DNA from: Flavobacteriaceae bacterium
Lineage (GTDB): Bacteria > Bacteroidota > Bacteroidia > Flavobacteriales > Flavobacteriaceae
DNA length: 64,000 nucleotides
Direction: 5' to 3'
NCBI GenBank assembly: GCA_024643385.1
Contig: JAHEMZ010000001.1
Location: forward strand, 62,001-126,000
In this document: in pieces, positions 18,069-27,569 of the stretch
How the letters are laid out: each line of letters begins with the position of its first letter
Numbering within the stretch: position 1 is the stretch's first letter
Program-made: the position numbers and the translations under genes
The notes under the pieces: generated by a model
The model's input: only the letters and a program-made list of their open reading frames with translations
The model's database searches: none
Told to the model about the DNA's origin: nothing

Positions 18069-19010
18069 ATGATGCGAATGAAACCATATTCAATAGTAAT
18101 TCACGGCGGCGCCGGAACCTTGGTGAAAGGATTAATGACGACCGAATTGGAGACGAAATATAAGGCAGCTTTGGAACGAGCACTTGAAGCCGGATACATT
18201 GTGTTGAAGAACAAGGGCAGTGCCTTGGATGCGGTTGAGATTTCTGTGAAACTTTTGGAGGACACCCCTTTATTCAATGCGGGAAGAGGGGCTGTATTTA
18301 CGGCAGAAGGAACGCACGAAATGGATGCAGCCATCATGGATGGAAGTAATTTGAAAGCAGGTGCCGTTTCTTTGGTGACGGGAATTAAAAACCCAATTTC
18401 CTTGGCGCGTGATGTCATGCAAAAGAGTTACCATGTTTTTCTCGCAGGAGAAGGTGCAATGGAGTTCGCTAAAGGCAATGGTTATAGTATTGAATCACCG
18501 GACTATTTTTATGATGAAGTAAGATATCAACAATGGCAGGGGATTAAAGACAGCACCACGTTTCAATTGGATCACAGTGTTAAAAAGGATGGGAAATTCG
18601 GGACGGTGGGCGCTGTGGCTTGTGATGCTAACGGAAATGTGGCCGCGGCTACTTCTACCGGCGGAATGACCAACAAGAAATGGGGACGGGTAGGTGACAG
18701 TCCGATGATTGGTGCCGGAACCTATGCCAATAATGCAACCTGTGCCATCAGTTGTACCGGTAGTGGCGAGTATTTTATCAGAGGGGTGGTTGCCTATGAT
18801 GTTTCCTGTTTGATGGAGTATAAGGGAATGACTTTACAGGAAGCAGCTTCAGAAGTGATACACCATCGGATCTTGAAAATAGGAGGAGATGGTGGATTGA
18901 TCGCCGTGGATGCCATGGGCAATATTGCCATGCCTTTCAATACGGAAGGAATGTACCGTGGCTACAAAACATCCAAAGGCAATGGTGAAATTGCTATTTA
19001 TAAAGATTAA
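18069..19010 (+). CDS. Isoaspartyl peptidase/L-asparaginase (Ntn-hydrolase)
   Basis: This is a type III (plant-type) asparaginase/beta-aspartyl peptidase, made as a precursor that cleaves itself before the catalytic Thr. Signatures are IVIHGGAGTL near the start, the autoprocessing site KFGTVGAVACDANG (catalytic Thr of GTVG), GGMTNK and GRVGDSPMIGAG. The longest frame begins at 18024, but the family starts right before the IHGGAG strand, so I chose the ATG at 18069 (18072 and 18078 are also possible). The neighbours, cyanophycinase and cyanophycin synthetase, suggest that it splits beta-Asp-Arg dipeptides. Its stop overlaps the convergent cyanophycinase stop by 3 bp. Confidence 0.9.
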   Translation: MMRMKPYSIVIHGGAGTLVKGLMTTELETKYKAALERALEAGYIVLKNKGSALDAVEISVKLLEDTPLFNAGRGAVFTAEGTHEMDAAIMDGSNLKAGAVSLVTGIKNPISLARDVMQKSYHVFLAGEGAMEFAKGNGYSIESPDYFYDEVRYQQWQGIKDSTTFQLDHSVKKDGKFGTVGAVACDANGNVAAATSTGGMTNKKWGRVGDSPMIGAGTYANNATCAISCTGSGEYFIRGVVAYDVSCLMEYKGMTLQEAASEVIHHRILKIGGDGGLIAVDAMGNIAMPFNTEGMYRGYKTSKGNGEIAIYKD

Positions 19011-19870
19011 ACAAAAGGAGATTCTAACGGAAGGACCGTTATTTTTCGATCCTTAATATTAAACACATCTCCATTGGCCAAGACATGAGTTTTTAAATTC
19101 GTAAGGGTCATCGGAGTTCCTACCTTCAAAATCTTCTCATTGTTGTGTTTTATTTTGCGGGGATCGAACAATACCACCATTCCCGAACCGATCACCTCAA
19201 AAGTGTTGCAATTTTTAATGATAAGTCCGGTATCTTCTGCCAAACCTACTCCTATTAATTTGGGATGTCGAGCCACTGCTTCGGCTAATCGGCCAAATCT
19301 ACCGCGTCGAATGAAGTGAGAGTCGATAATTAAATTAGGGATGAACCCCATTCCTTTACTCATGCCAACAGCCCCTTTGGTGAAGGCTTCTTTGATATTT
19401 CCACCGGTGATCATTTCTTCCGACATACACATGGCACCGGCACTGGTGCCTGCAATCACCAGGGGTTCTTTTTGAAATCGTTCCATCAGTATTTTATGAA
19501 TGGTCGTTCCTCCGATCTCACGAGTGATATTGGATTGATTTCCGCCCGAAAACATGACGCAGTCAGCTTTTTTGATCAGCCCGATATTCTTGGGATCCTC
19601 ACTTTGTTCCCTTTTCCGAATATCAAGAATCGTTACATTTTTACACCCCAGCTTTCCGAAAGCTTCCAAATAATTTTGGGACACCTCTTCCGGGATCATG
19701 GACGCCGTCGGGATAACCACTATATTGGAATAAGTTCCTCCCGATTGTTTTACCACGTGATATAAGATCCCTTCACTGATAAATTCGAAGGTGTATTGTT
19801 CATTCTGTTCAATTCCTTTGTCTTCGTTTCCTCCGATTGGGATGAGGATTCCTTTTGGATACATAGGCAT
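19007..19870 (-). CDS. cphB: Cyanophycinase
   Basis: Cyanophycinase is a serine peptidase of family S51 that cuts the Asp-Arg polymer cyanophycin into beta-Asp-Arg dipeptides. The fold shows IPIGGNEDKG at the N-terminus, FSGGNQSNI, the nucleophile elbow AGTSAGAM (about residue 140) and the DSHFIRRGRFGRLAEAV segment. The longest frame starts at a GTG (19894); I prefer the ATG at 19870 (MPMYPKG), since a -7-like TATTTTTG overlaps the upstream codons. It diverges from cphA across about 90 bp and converges on the isoaspartyl peptidase gene. It has no signal peptide, so it acts in the cytoplasm. Confidence 0.92.
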   Translation of the reverse strand: MPMYPKGILIPIGGNEDKGIEQNEQYTFEFISEGILYHVVKQSGGTYSNIVVIPTASMIPEEVSQNYLEAFGKLGCKNVTILDIRKREQSEDPKNIGLIKKADCVMFSGGNQSNITREIGGTTIHKILMERFQKEPLVIAGTSAGAMCMSEEMITGGNIKEAFTKGAVGMSKGMGFIPNLIIDSHFIRRGRFGRLAEAVARHPKLIGVGLAEDTGLIIKNCNTFEVIGSGMVVLFDPRKIKHNNEKILKVGTPMTLTNLKTHVLANGDVFNIKDRKITVLPLESPFV

Positions 19871-19960
19871 AATTTGGATGCCACAAAAATACACGTTTTT
19901 GAAGGAAATAAATTATATATTTATAATCTTTGTCAATAATCAATCTTTAATTAATTTACT

Positions 19961-22597
19961 ATGAGAATACGGGAAATTAACGCCATGCGAGGCCCCAATT
20001 ACTGGTCGGTACGTCGCCATAAACTGATTGTAATGGTGTTGGATCTGGAGGAGATGGAAGAGCTTCCTTCGAATAAGATAGATGGCTTTACGGATCGCTT
20101 GGAAAAAATGTTTCCCTCTATGTATAGTCATCGATGTTCGGTGGGTACACCCGGCGGATTCTTCCAGCGGGTAGAAGAAGGTACTTGGATGGGCCATATC
20201 ATTGAGCACCTTGCCCTTGAAATACAAACTCTGGCGGGGATGGATACGGGATTCGGAAGGACTCGTGATTACGGGGAAAGAGGAGTTTATAACGTAGTGT
20301 TCTCCTATTTGGAGGAATCGGTGGGAAGATACGCCGCACAGGCGGCAGTGGATATTTGCCAGGCCTTGATCGATGGAAAGGAATATGACCTGGAAGCAGA
20401 TATTCAACGTATGCGCGAATTACGTGAAGCTGAACGATTAGGACCAAGTACCGGTTCTATTGTTGAAGAAGCGGCAGGTCGCGGTATTCCGTGGATTCGA
20501 TTGAACAAATATTCGCTTTGTCAATTAGGGTACGGTGCAAATCAAAAACGAATTCAGGCTACAGTAACCAGTGAAACTTCAAGTATAGGCGTTGAAATTG
20601 CCTGCGACAAGGAAGACACAAAATACTTATTGGAACAAGCTCAGGTCGAAGTGCCCAGAGGCGATATCATTCGACGTGAGAGCAGCCTGGCCGAAGCTTG
20701 TAAATATGTCGGATATCCTTTAGTGGTCAAGCCCGTAGGAGGGAATCACGGCAGAGGTATTACGGTGAATATTAGAAATTATGAGGATGCTGTGGTAGCT
20801 TTTCATGCCGCGAAGGAAGTTTCAACTTCCGTCATTATTGAAAAATTTATCACCGGAGAAGATTACCGACTACTGGTCATAAATTATAAGTTGGTGGCGG
20901 CGGCCAAAAGAACACCTGCCCATGTAGTAGGTGACGGAAAGTCTACCGTGAGACAATTAGTGGATAAAGTAAATCAAGACCCCAGAAGAGGATATGGCCA
21001 TGAGAATGTCTTAACTCAAATCACCATCAACGATCTAACCAAGACCATTATTGCTGCGAAAGGGTATACAGAGGATTCGGTCATTCCCGAAGGAGAACGA
21101 CTGATCTTAAAGGATACAGCAAATTTAAGTACCGGTGGAACAGCAGAAGATGTTACAGATATAGTCCATCCAAGTAATATAGAGATGGCCGAACGCATAT
21201 CACGAATCATCGACCTGGATATCTGCGGGATCGACATCATGACCACCGATATAAGTCAGCCACTTTCTGAAACCGACGGAGCGGTACTAGAAGTAAATGC
21301 GGGTCCTGGGTTCAGAATGCATTTGGCGCCTACCTCCGGGCTACCTCGGAACGTGGCGGCACCGGTAGTGGATAAATTATTTCCACGGATGGGGGATACC
21401 GGAAGAATTCCGATCATCGCCATTACGGGAACCAACGGAAAGACAACTACAAGCCGACTGATTGCGCATATCGCAAAAATGAACGGGTATAGGGTGGGCT
21501 ATACCACCAGTGACGGGGTTTATATTCAGAACCGTTTACTGATGAAAGGGGATTGCACCGGTCCTGCCAGTGCAGAGTTTGTGTTAAAGGATCCTACCGT
21601 GAATTTTGCCGTATTGGAATGTGCTCGTGGAGGATTGCTAAGAGCCGGACTCGGATTTCACAATTGTGACGTAGGGATTGTCACGAATGTAGAGGCAGAC
21701 CATTTAGGATTAAAGGGGATCCATACCATTGAACAATTGGCAAAAGTGAAAGGGGTAATTCCTGAAACTGTATTGCCGGACGGCTACGCCATTTTAAATG
21801 CGGACGATGACTTAGTATACGATATGAGGCGCACCGTAAATTGTAAAGTTGCGCTCTTCTCAATGGATGAACACAATCCGCGAATTCAAGCTTTGCAACG
21901 ATTGGGTGGAATCACGGCCGTTTATGAGAATGGTTTTGTTACCATCTGTCGCGGCGTTTGGAAAATGAGAATCATGAAAGCAGAACAAATACCTCTCACC
22001 TATGGAGGGCGCGCGACCTTTATGATCAAGAATGTGTTAGCAGCCGTACTGGCAGCACATGTGAGGGGAATAAGCAATCAGGATATTACCGCAGCACTGG
22101 AGACTTTTATCCCTTCGGCTTCACAAACGCCGGGGCGATTGAACTTATTTCATTTTGAGAACTTCAAAGTACTGTTGGATTACGCTCATAATCCGGCCGG
22201 AATGAGAGCGTTGAAAGATTTTATCGATACCATGGAATGCTCCAAGAAAATAGGGATTATTGCCGGTGTTGGAGACCGTAGAGTGGAGGATAATAATGAA
22301 ATGGGAAGCTTGGCCGCTGAAATGTTTGACGAGATCATCATTCGTCAGGATAAAAATCTACGCGGGAAAACGGAAGCCGAACTGATCAAAATGTTAAACG
22401 ATGGCATCCAAATGAAGGATCCTAATAAAAAGACCACGATCATACCCTCTGAGAGAGAAGCCATTACCTATGCGGCCAATAATGCAGAAAAGGATTCGTT
22501 GATCGTATTGTGCAGTGACGTGATTCCGGATGCATTGGATCTGGTCAAAAAATTTAAAGAACAAGAATCTGCAGGAGCAAAAACATTTAGTTTCTAA
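19961..22597 (+). CDS. cphA: Cyanophycin synthetase
   Basis: CphA builds multi-L-arginyl-poly-L-aspartate without a ribosome, using ATP to add Asp to the backbone and Arg to the side chain. The 878-residue protein has the three expected parts. The N-terminal domain (REINAMRGPNYWS) is followed by an ATP-grasp domain at about 215-470 (PLVVKPVGGNHGRGI, VLEVNAGPGFRMH). A Mur-ligase-like domain has the P-loop GTNGKTTTSR near residue 489 and LLDYAHNPAGM. The start agrees with the family N-terminus. A convergent terminator follows. Together with the two flanking hydrolases it forms a complete synthesis and breakdown set for this nitrogen reserve. Confidence 0.95.
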   Translation: MRIREINAMRGPNYWSVRRHKLIVMVLDLEEMEELPSNKIDGFTDRLEKMFPSMYSHRCSVGTPGGFFQRVEEGTWMGHIIEHLALEIQTLAGMDTGFGRTRDYGERGVYNVVFSYLEESVGRYAAQAAVDICQALIDGKEYDLEADIQRMRELREAERLGPSTGSIVEEAAGRGIPWIRLNKYSLCQLGYGANQKRIQATVTSETSSIGVEIACDKEDTKYLLEQAQVEVPRGDIIRRESSLAEACKYVGYPLVVKPVGGNHGRGITVNIRNYEDAVVAFHAAKEVSTSVIIEKFITGEDYRLLVINYKLVAAAKRTPAHVVGDGKSTVRQLVDKVNQDPRRGYGHENVLTQITINDLTKTIIAAKGYTEDSVIPEGERLILKDTANLSTGGTAEDVTDIVHPSNIEMAERISRIIDLDICGIDIMTTDISQPLSETDGAVLEVNAGPGFRMHLAPTSGLPRNVAAPVVDKLFPRMGDTGRIPIIAITGTNGKTTTSRLIAHIAKMNGYRVGYTTSDGVYIQNRLLMKGDCTGPASAEFVLKDPTVNFAVLECARGGLLRAGLGFHNCDVGIVTNVEADHLGLKGIHTIEQLAKVKGVIPETVLPDGYAILNADDDLVYDMRRTVNCKVALFSMDEHNPRIQALQRLGGITAVYENGFVTICRGVWKMRIMKAEQIPLTYGGRATFMIKNVLAAVLAAHVRGISNQDITAALETFIPSASQTPGRLNLFHFENFKVLLDYAHNPAGMRALKDFIDTMECSKKIGIIAGVGDRRVEDNNEMGSLAAEMFDEIIIRQDKNLRGKTEAELIKMLNDGIQMKDPNKKTTIIPSEREAITYAANNAEKDSLIVLCSDVIPDALDLVKKFKEQESAGAKTFSF

Positions 22598-22602
22598 AAA
22601 CA

Positions 22603-22640
22603 TTGAACCCCTATGATCTATTCGAGAAATAGGGGTTCAA
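22603..22640. terminator. Bidirectional terminator between cphA and cytochrome gene
   Basis: TTGAACCCCTAT and ATAGGGGTTCAA form a perfect 12-bp stem with a 14-nt loop, lying between two convergent genes. Short A- and T-rich flanks on both sides fit use in both directions. Confidence 0.75.
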
Positions 22641-22661
22641 TTTAAAAACATTAGTTTATAG

Positions 22662-23258
22662 TTACATTGCCGGCGGCGGAATATATGCCGGAACTACATT
22701 TTCAATGGGTTTAGTTGTTTTTAAGAATTCATAGATCGATTTCAGGTCATTTTCTTCCAACATTCGAAAGGATTCCCAAGGCATTGGAGGCATGATGGGA
22801 CGGCTGTTGTCCATTCCTTTGTATTTTCCTTCCCTCATTGCTTTTTCAAACTGTTCGAAGGTCCAGGTTCCGATACCTGTATCATCTGAGGTAAGATTGG
22901 CTCCGAAGCTTACACCCCATGGACCGACGAATGCCGTAAGTTCATTATTAAACATCATCCATTTACCCTGTGCGAGGACATCCTTATTGATTTCAGCAAT
23001 GGAATCGGTCGATGGAAATCCCATCAGGCGGCGATCCATATCCGGGATCGGACCATTTTCCGTAAATTTTTTGGGGGTATGACAATGGTCACATCCAATA
23101 ATATTAACAAGATATTCCCCTCTTTGAACGAGGGCTTCTTGAGTCATTCCTTGTTCTTCATTTTCAGATTTTTCTGCATATTCATCTTCTTTTTCTTTAC
23201 AACTGGAGATGGAGAATAGAAGACAGGCGATAAGAAATAATTGGAGGGTTGGTTTCAT
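22662..23258 (-). CDS. c-type cytochrome lipoprotein
   Basis: The 198-residue protein begins with a lipoprotein signal peptide (LLFSISSC, lipid-modified Cys about 20) followed by an acidic linker. It carries one haem c attachment site, CDHCH, at residues 56-60. A Met in MMPPMPWESF-like sequence near residue 160 (IMPPMPWESFRM) is a candidate axial ligand. The C-terminal LKSIYEFLKTTKPI helix is typical of small cytochrome c domains. It is probably anchored to a membrane on the periplasmic side. The electron partner is unknown; the gene stands alone between cphA and the glycan gene pair. Confidence 0.85.
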   Translation of the reverse strand: MKPTLQLFLIACLLFSISSCKEKEDEYAEKSENEEQGMTQEALVQRGEYLVNIIGCDHCHTPKKFTENGPIPDMDRRLMGFPSTDSIAEINKDVLAQGKWMMFNNELTAFVGPWGVSFGANLTSDDTGIGTWTFEQFEKAMREGKYKGMDNSRPIMPPMPWESFRMLEENDLKSIYEFLKTTKPIENVVPAYIPPPAM

Positions 23259-23330
23259 AATTGATTGGTTTTTGGTTGTTTAGCAGAATAAATGTATGAA
23301 AAAATAATTGATGAACAAATACTAAAAAAG

Positions 23331-23357
23331 AAAAGCCATCACATAGTGATGACTTTT
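23331..23357 (-). terminator. Terminator downstream of the glycosylasparaginase operon
   Basis: AAAAGCCATCAC and GTGATGACTTTT pair with one mismatch around a 3-nt loop. On the minus strand a T-rich run follows. It lies about 170 bp after the glycosylasparaginase stop and before the cytochrome gene. The rest of 23259-23523 shows no gene. Confidence 0.6.
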
Positions 23358-23523
23358 CGCCCCAAATTTGATTAACCCCCGGAGGGATCAACCTACTTAT
23401 ATCTTGCAAATCTATTAAAAATTATAAAGCAGAAAGGAATTTTTTCAATTTTATCAAAATATTATGCTCTTCTAAGAAGGATTATAAAATCACTTAAGTC
23501 ATTCAAAATAAATATATTATAAT

Positions 23524-24522
23524 TTATTTGTTGTAAAAATCGGAAGCAATGGTTAGGTTCTGCCCATTTTGATATTGAGTCTTTGAAAAACCATCGTGAA
23601 TACTATAACTTCCTACTTCACCCTTTTTATTCACCGCAATATAGCCTACTTGAAAGTCCTTAAAATCTTTCTTTTTCCGAACGATCCTACCAATGGCTTC
23701 TTCACAAGCTTTTTGCGGGGTCATGCCTTGACGCATTAATTCCACGATCAAGAAACTTCCAACGGTTTTAAGCACTTCTTCACCCAATCCTGTAGCTGTG
23801 GCCCCGCCAATTTCATTGTCAATAAAAAGACCTGATCCAATAATGGGGGAATCTCCCACCCGTCCTGCCATTTTGTACGCCAAACCACTCGTAGTACAGC
23901 CTCCGGAAATATCACCGTTCTTGTCGATCGCCAACATCCCAATGGTGTCGTGGTTCTCAATATTGATGATGGGCTTATATTCTGATGTTTTTTTCCATTC
24001 TTCCCAGGCTTTTTTGGAGGCTTCCGTTAATAAATCCTCCTTTACAAATCCTTCCGAAACGGCAAACTGCTCGGCTCCTTTACCGGCCAGGATCACGTGA
24101 GGGGTATTTTCCATCACTTTTCGGGCCACTGAAATAGGGTGTTTAATGTTCTGCAGGTACACAACCGCTCCATAATCACCTTCAGCATTCATGATACAGG
24201 CATCTAAGGTAACATTGCCATCTCTATCCGGAAGACCACCGATCCCTACACTTTGCCCTTCTGCGTTGGCTTCTTCCACACGACATCCTTGTTCGATCGC
24301 ATCTAAGGCGCTTCCTCCTTTTTCCAAAACTTCCCAAGCCTTGGCAGTGGATTCTTTCACATTCCAGGTGGCGACCACTAATGGCAGCGAATTATCAATA
24401 AGAAGCGGATCGCTCACAGCATCTTTTGGCGCGTTTTCATTTTTGCAACTTAATGCGGTACCTCCTGCAACAATTCCGATGCTGCTCAAAGAGGCATTTT
24501 GAATAAACGTTCTTCTTTTCAT
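23524..24522 (-). CDS. Glycosylasparaginase (N4-GlcNAc-asparaginase)
   Basis: This Ntn-hydrolase cuts the bond between asparagine and the first GlcNAc of N-glycans. The 332-residue precursor begins with a Tat-like signal (KRRTFIQNAS) and a lipobox-like ALSC, so it is exported, probably as a lipoprotein. The autocleavage site is NHDTIGMLAIDKNG (catalytic Thr), followed by GRVGDSPIIGSG and GATATGLGEEVLK, all typical of the family. It starts 5 bp after the GH92 mannosidase stop on the same strand, which supports a shared role in host or algal glycoprotein breakdown. It is a paralogue of the enzyme at 18069 but clearly belongs to a different branch. Confidence 0.92.
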   Translation of the reverse strand: MKRRTFIQNASLSSIGIVAGGTALSCKNENAPKDAVSDPLLIDNSLPLVVATWNVKESTAKAWEVLEKGGSALDAIEQGCRVEEANAEGQSVGIGGLPDRDGNVTLDACIMNAEGDYGAVVYLQNIKHPISVARKVMENTPHVILAGKGAEQFAVSEGFVKEDLLTEASKKAWEEWKKTSEYKPIINIENHDTIGMLAIDKNGDISGGCTTSGLAYKMAGRVGDSPIIGSGLFIDNEIGGATATGLGEEVLKTVGSFLIVELMRQGMTPQKACEEAIGRIVRKKKDFKDFQVGYIAVNKKGEVGSYSIHDGFSKTQYQNGQNLTIASDFYNK

Positions 24523-24527
24523 ATTCG

Positions 24528-27464
24528 TTATTTTATTTCAATTTCGTCCACAAATAGCCATGCCTTCCCATGAAAGGGATGCCCCAGATGCCATTCCGGG
24601 AGATCTCCAAAATTTTTAGCGACAATTTTTATGTACCGCGCATGATAACCTTGCATCGTAAAAGAAACCGATTTTAATTCCGTTTCCTCACTCGGAACTA
24701 CTTCATCAAAGGTATAAGGAGGAAGCTCTTTGCTAAAATGGCGGGGATTATCTGAAACAAAACAGGTAACGGTGGTGGGATAAAAGATCCAACTTCGCTG
24801 ATCCCGCAAAAAATTAACTTTAATGCTATCAATGGGCATATTTCTACCTAAATCTACAATGGCGATAAGATCTTTATTTTCATACCCCTGCCAGGCTCCT
24901 GTGCGAAAATCCCTGGAACCTTTGATCCCGTCAATTAATGCATTGACGCCTCCTCCGTTGTATTGGTTGGCATATTCCGTCTCGAGCGTGATGCTGCGAA
25001 GGGGATCTATTTTAAAGAATTGCGTCTGAAGGGAAGTGCTTTTTACACCATTATTTTCCGCATAAGCATGGAGCAGGGTTTCTTCTGAAATTTGAAAAGG
25101 GGCTTCATATTTTTTAAAGGGCTCTTCGTTCAATCTATAAAAAATAGTAGCATTCGGATCGGCGGCCCCAAGTGTTATTTCTGAATTCTTTTGAAAAGCA
25201 ACATCGCCCTTGGCAATAAAGGGAGCCGGAGTGATCAAGTGTTCTTCAATGGCCGTGACGGGTATTTCTTTATCCGTTGTTCCCCATGTCGAGGGTTGTT
25301 TTCCCATTTTGAATTCCAATACTCCCCCCGAGACTATTTCATCGTGCCATAGAAAAGTTCTGTTTAAAGGGTGGCCGTTTAAACTGGCCGATTGAATAAA
25401 ATGATGATCGTCTGAAATTCCGTCGGCCACAATGGTAAAGTTGAGGTCATTCTGCAAGGCAAGGGTCACTTTTTCGAATAAAGGAGATCCAATGATGTAT
25501 TGATTGCTTCCCGGAGTGACCGGATAGAATCCTAAACTGCTAAACACATACCAAGCGCTCATTTGTCCGCAATCTTCATTCCCTGAAATGCCATCCGGGG
25601 CATCAGTGTACAATTCCGTAAGGATTTGATATACTTTTTCCTGAGTTTTTGAGGGTTGATTCACAAAATTATACAAATAGGCCATGTGATGACTCGGCTC
25701 ATTCCCATGCGCATATTGTCCGATCAACCCGGTAATATCGGCTTGATCTCGTCCTGACGTCTCTGTTTTTGCCAAAAAGAGTCGATCCAAATGTGCCGTT
25801 AAAGAATCTTTGCCGCCCATTAAATTCATCAGTCCTTGAAGATCTTGAGGTACATATAAACTGTACTGCCAGGCATTCGCTTCTGTATAATTGAAATTCA
25901 CCTCGAAAGGATCAAAAGGGGCGAACCAGGTATTTCGAAATCGCCCACGCATAAATTTTGTTTGTGGATCGAATACATTTTTGTAAAACTGAGCCCGTGT
26001 AATATATTCCTTATAATCTTCCTCCTTTTGCATCACTTTGCTCATTTGGGCAATAGTCCAGTCGTCATAAGCATATTCCAATGTTTTGGATACACTTTCA
26101 CTTTCTTCTTCCACCGGGATAAAACCAAATTTTTGATAGGATCCCAGTCCCAGATGGGTTTGTGTTGCACTGTGTTTCATAGCTTGAAGCGCCTTTTCCG
26201 CATCATAACCTCGAATACCTTTCAGATACGCATCTGCGATCACTGGCACGGCGTGATAACCGATCATACAGCCCGTGTAATTAGCTGCCAGATCCCAAAT
26301 AGGCATAATACCGCCTTCATCGTATTTAGCCAAAAAGGTTTGGATGAAATCATTGGTTCTCTCAGGTTCTATCAGCGTGTATAAAGGATGAGCGGCGCGG
26401 TAAGTATCCCAAAGCGAGAATACCGTATAGTAATCAAAACCGACTGTTTGATGAATTTCCAGATCCATTCCGCGGTACCTTCCATCCACATCCATATATA
26501 GATTAGGGGCGATCATCGTGTGGTAAAGGGCTGAATAGAAAATGGTTTTATAAGCTTCTGACGTACTCTCCACGACAATTTTTTCTAATTGTTTCTCCCA
26601 GATCTCTGTAGCCTCCTTTTTTAATTGTTCAAAGGATTTTTCTCCTATTTCAGCGTCCAAATTCTTTTTAGCCCCTTCTTCATCTACGGCCGATATTCCT
26701 ACGGAAACATAAATGGGGTCGTTATCGGGGTTCTTGAAATGAAGGGCAGCCTTCGAAGGTTGATTGGTGGTGGCTAAGGCAGCGGATGTTGTGTCTGCGA
26801 TCCATTCAAAAGGTTTTGAAAATCTAAGATGAAAGTACAATCGCTGGTCCTTTGCCCAGGCTTCTGAAAAGCGATGCCCTTTTAATTCATATTCATTGAT
26901 CACGGCGATGCCGGAACTGAGCAACTTATCGCGGTGTTCCAGATCTAAAATAACGTACTGATCATTGGCATCCGGAAATTGATAGCTGTGCATCCCTGCC
27001 CGGGCAGTGACCGTCAATTCTACTTTTATTTGGGTTGAGTCCAACAAAACCTTATAAAATCCGGGAGAAGCTTCTTCATTGTCATGCGAAAAGTGCGCCC
27101 GATAACCTGTTCTTCCATCCGATCCATTGTTGAAATTAACCGAATTCGTTGGCATTAGGAGGATATCTCCATAGTCGCTCACTCCGGTGCCACTTAAATG
27201 AGTATGTGTAAATCCGTAGATATAGGAATCGCTATAATGATAGCCGCTACAGCCGTCCCAACCGTCCAGACGGGTATCCGGACTTAACTGCATCATCCCA
27301 AAAGGGAGGGTGGCTCCCGGATAGGTATGACCATGTCCTCCCGTTCCAATAAAGGGGTTTACATAGGAAGTAAGGGGTTCCACTTTTTGGGCAGGAACAA
27401 TAGAGGAACGGTTATTGCAAGAAAATAATAAAAGCACCGTAAGGAGTAAGGAGAATAACTTCAT
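24528..27464 (-). CDS. GH92 alpha-1,2-mannosidase lipoprotein
   Basis: This 978-residue exo-mannosidase of glycoside hydrolase family 92 begins with a lipoprotein signal (LLLFSC, Cys about 16). The N-terminal domain shows VNPFIGTGGHGHTYPGAT and FGMMQLSPDT. The catalytic domain shows GFDYYTVFSLWDTYRAAHPL, GNEPSHHMAYLYN and GNEDCGQMSAWYVFSSLGFY, which contains the conserved acidic residues. After about residue 750 there is an extension resembling chitobiase C-terminal and discoidin-like beta domains (to KAWLFVDEIEIK). Family members trim mannose from N-glycans in a Ca2+-dependent way. It is first in an operon with glycosylasparaginase. Confidence 0.95.
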   Translation of the reverse strand: MKLFSLLLTVLLLFSCNNRSSIVPAQKVEPLTSYVNPFIGTGGHGHTYPGATLPFGMMQLSPDTRLDGWDGCSGYHYSDSYIYGFTHTHLSGTGVSDYGDILLMPTNSVNFNNGSDGRTGYRAHFSHDNEEASPGFYKVLLDSTQIKVELTVTARAGMHSYQFPDANDQYVILDLEHRDKLLSSGIAVINEYELKGHRFSEAWAKDQRLYFHLRFSKPFEWIADTTSAALATTNQPSKAALHFKNPDNDPIYVSVGISAVDEEGAKKNLDAEIGEKSFEQLKKEATEIWEKQLEKIVVESTSEAYKTIFYSALYHTMIAPNLYMDVDGRYRGMDLEIHQTVGFDYYTVFSLWDTYRAAHPLYTLIEPERTNDFIQTFLAKYDEGGIMPIWDLAANYTGCMIGYHAVPVIADAYLKGIRGYDAEKALQAMKHSATQTHLGLGSYQKFGFIPVEEESESVSKTLEYAYDDWTIAQMSKVMQKEEDYKEYITRAQFYKNVFDPQTKFMRGRFRNTWFAPFDPFEVNFNYTEANAWQYSLYVPQDLQGLMNLMGGKDSLTAHLDRLFLAKTETSGRDQADITGLIGQYAHGNEPSHHMAYLYNFVNQPSKTQEKVYQILTELYTDAPDGISGNEDCGQMSAWYVFSSLGFYPVTPGSNQYIIGSPLFEKVTLALQNDLNFTIVADGISDDHHFIQSASLNGHPLNRTFLWHDEIVSGGVLEFKMGKQPSTWGTTDKEIPVTAIEEHLITPAPFIAKGDVAFQKNSEITLGAADPNATIFYRLNEEPFKKYEAPFQISEETLLHAYAENNGVKSTSLQTQFFKIDPLRSITLETEYANQYNGGGVNALIDGIKGSRDFRTGAWQGYENKDLIAIVDLGRNMPIDSIKVNFLRDQRSWIFYPTTVTCFVSDNPRHFSKELPPYTFDEVVPSEETELKSVSFTMQGYHARYIKIVAKNFGDLPEWHLGHPFHGKAWLFVDEIEIK

Positions 27465-27569
27465 GCCGACTGATTAGTCGTGAAAGTTACAAAATCACGT
27501 TAAAAAAAAGTGAATACAAGTACATGCTTTTCTATTCCCCTGTATCTTTAAAAAAAATTAAATTGAAAA

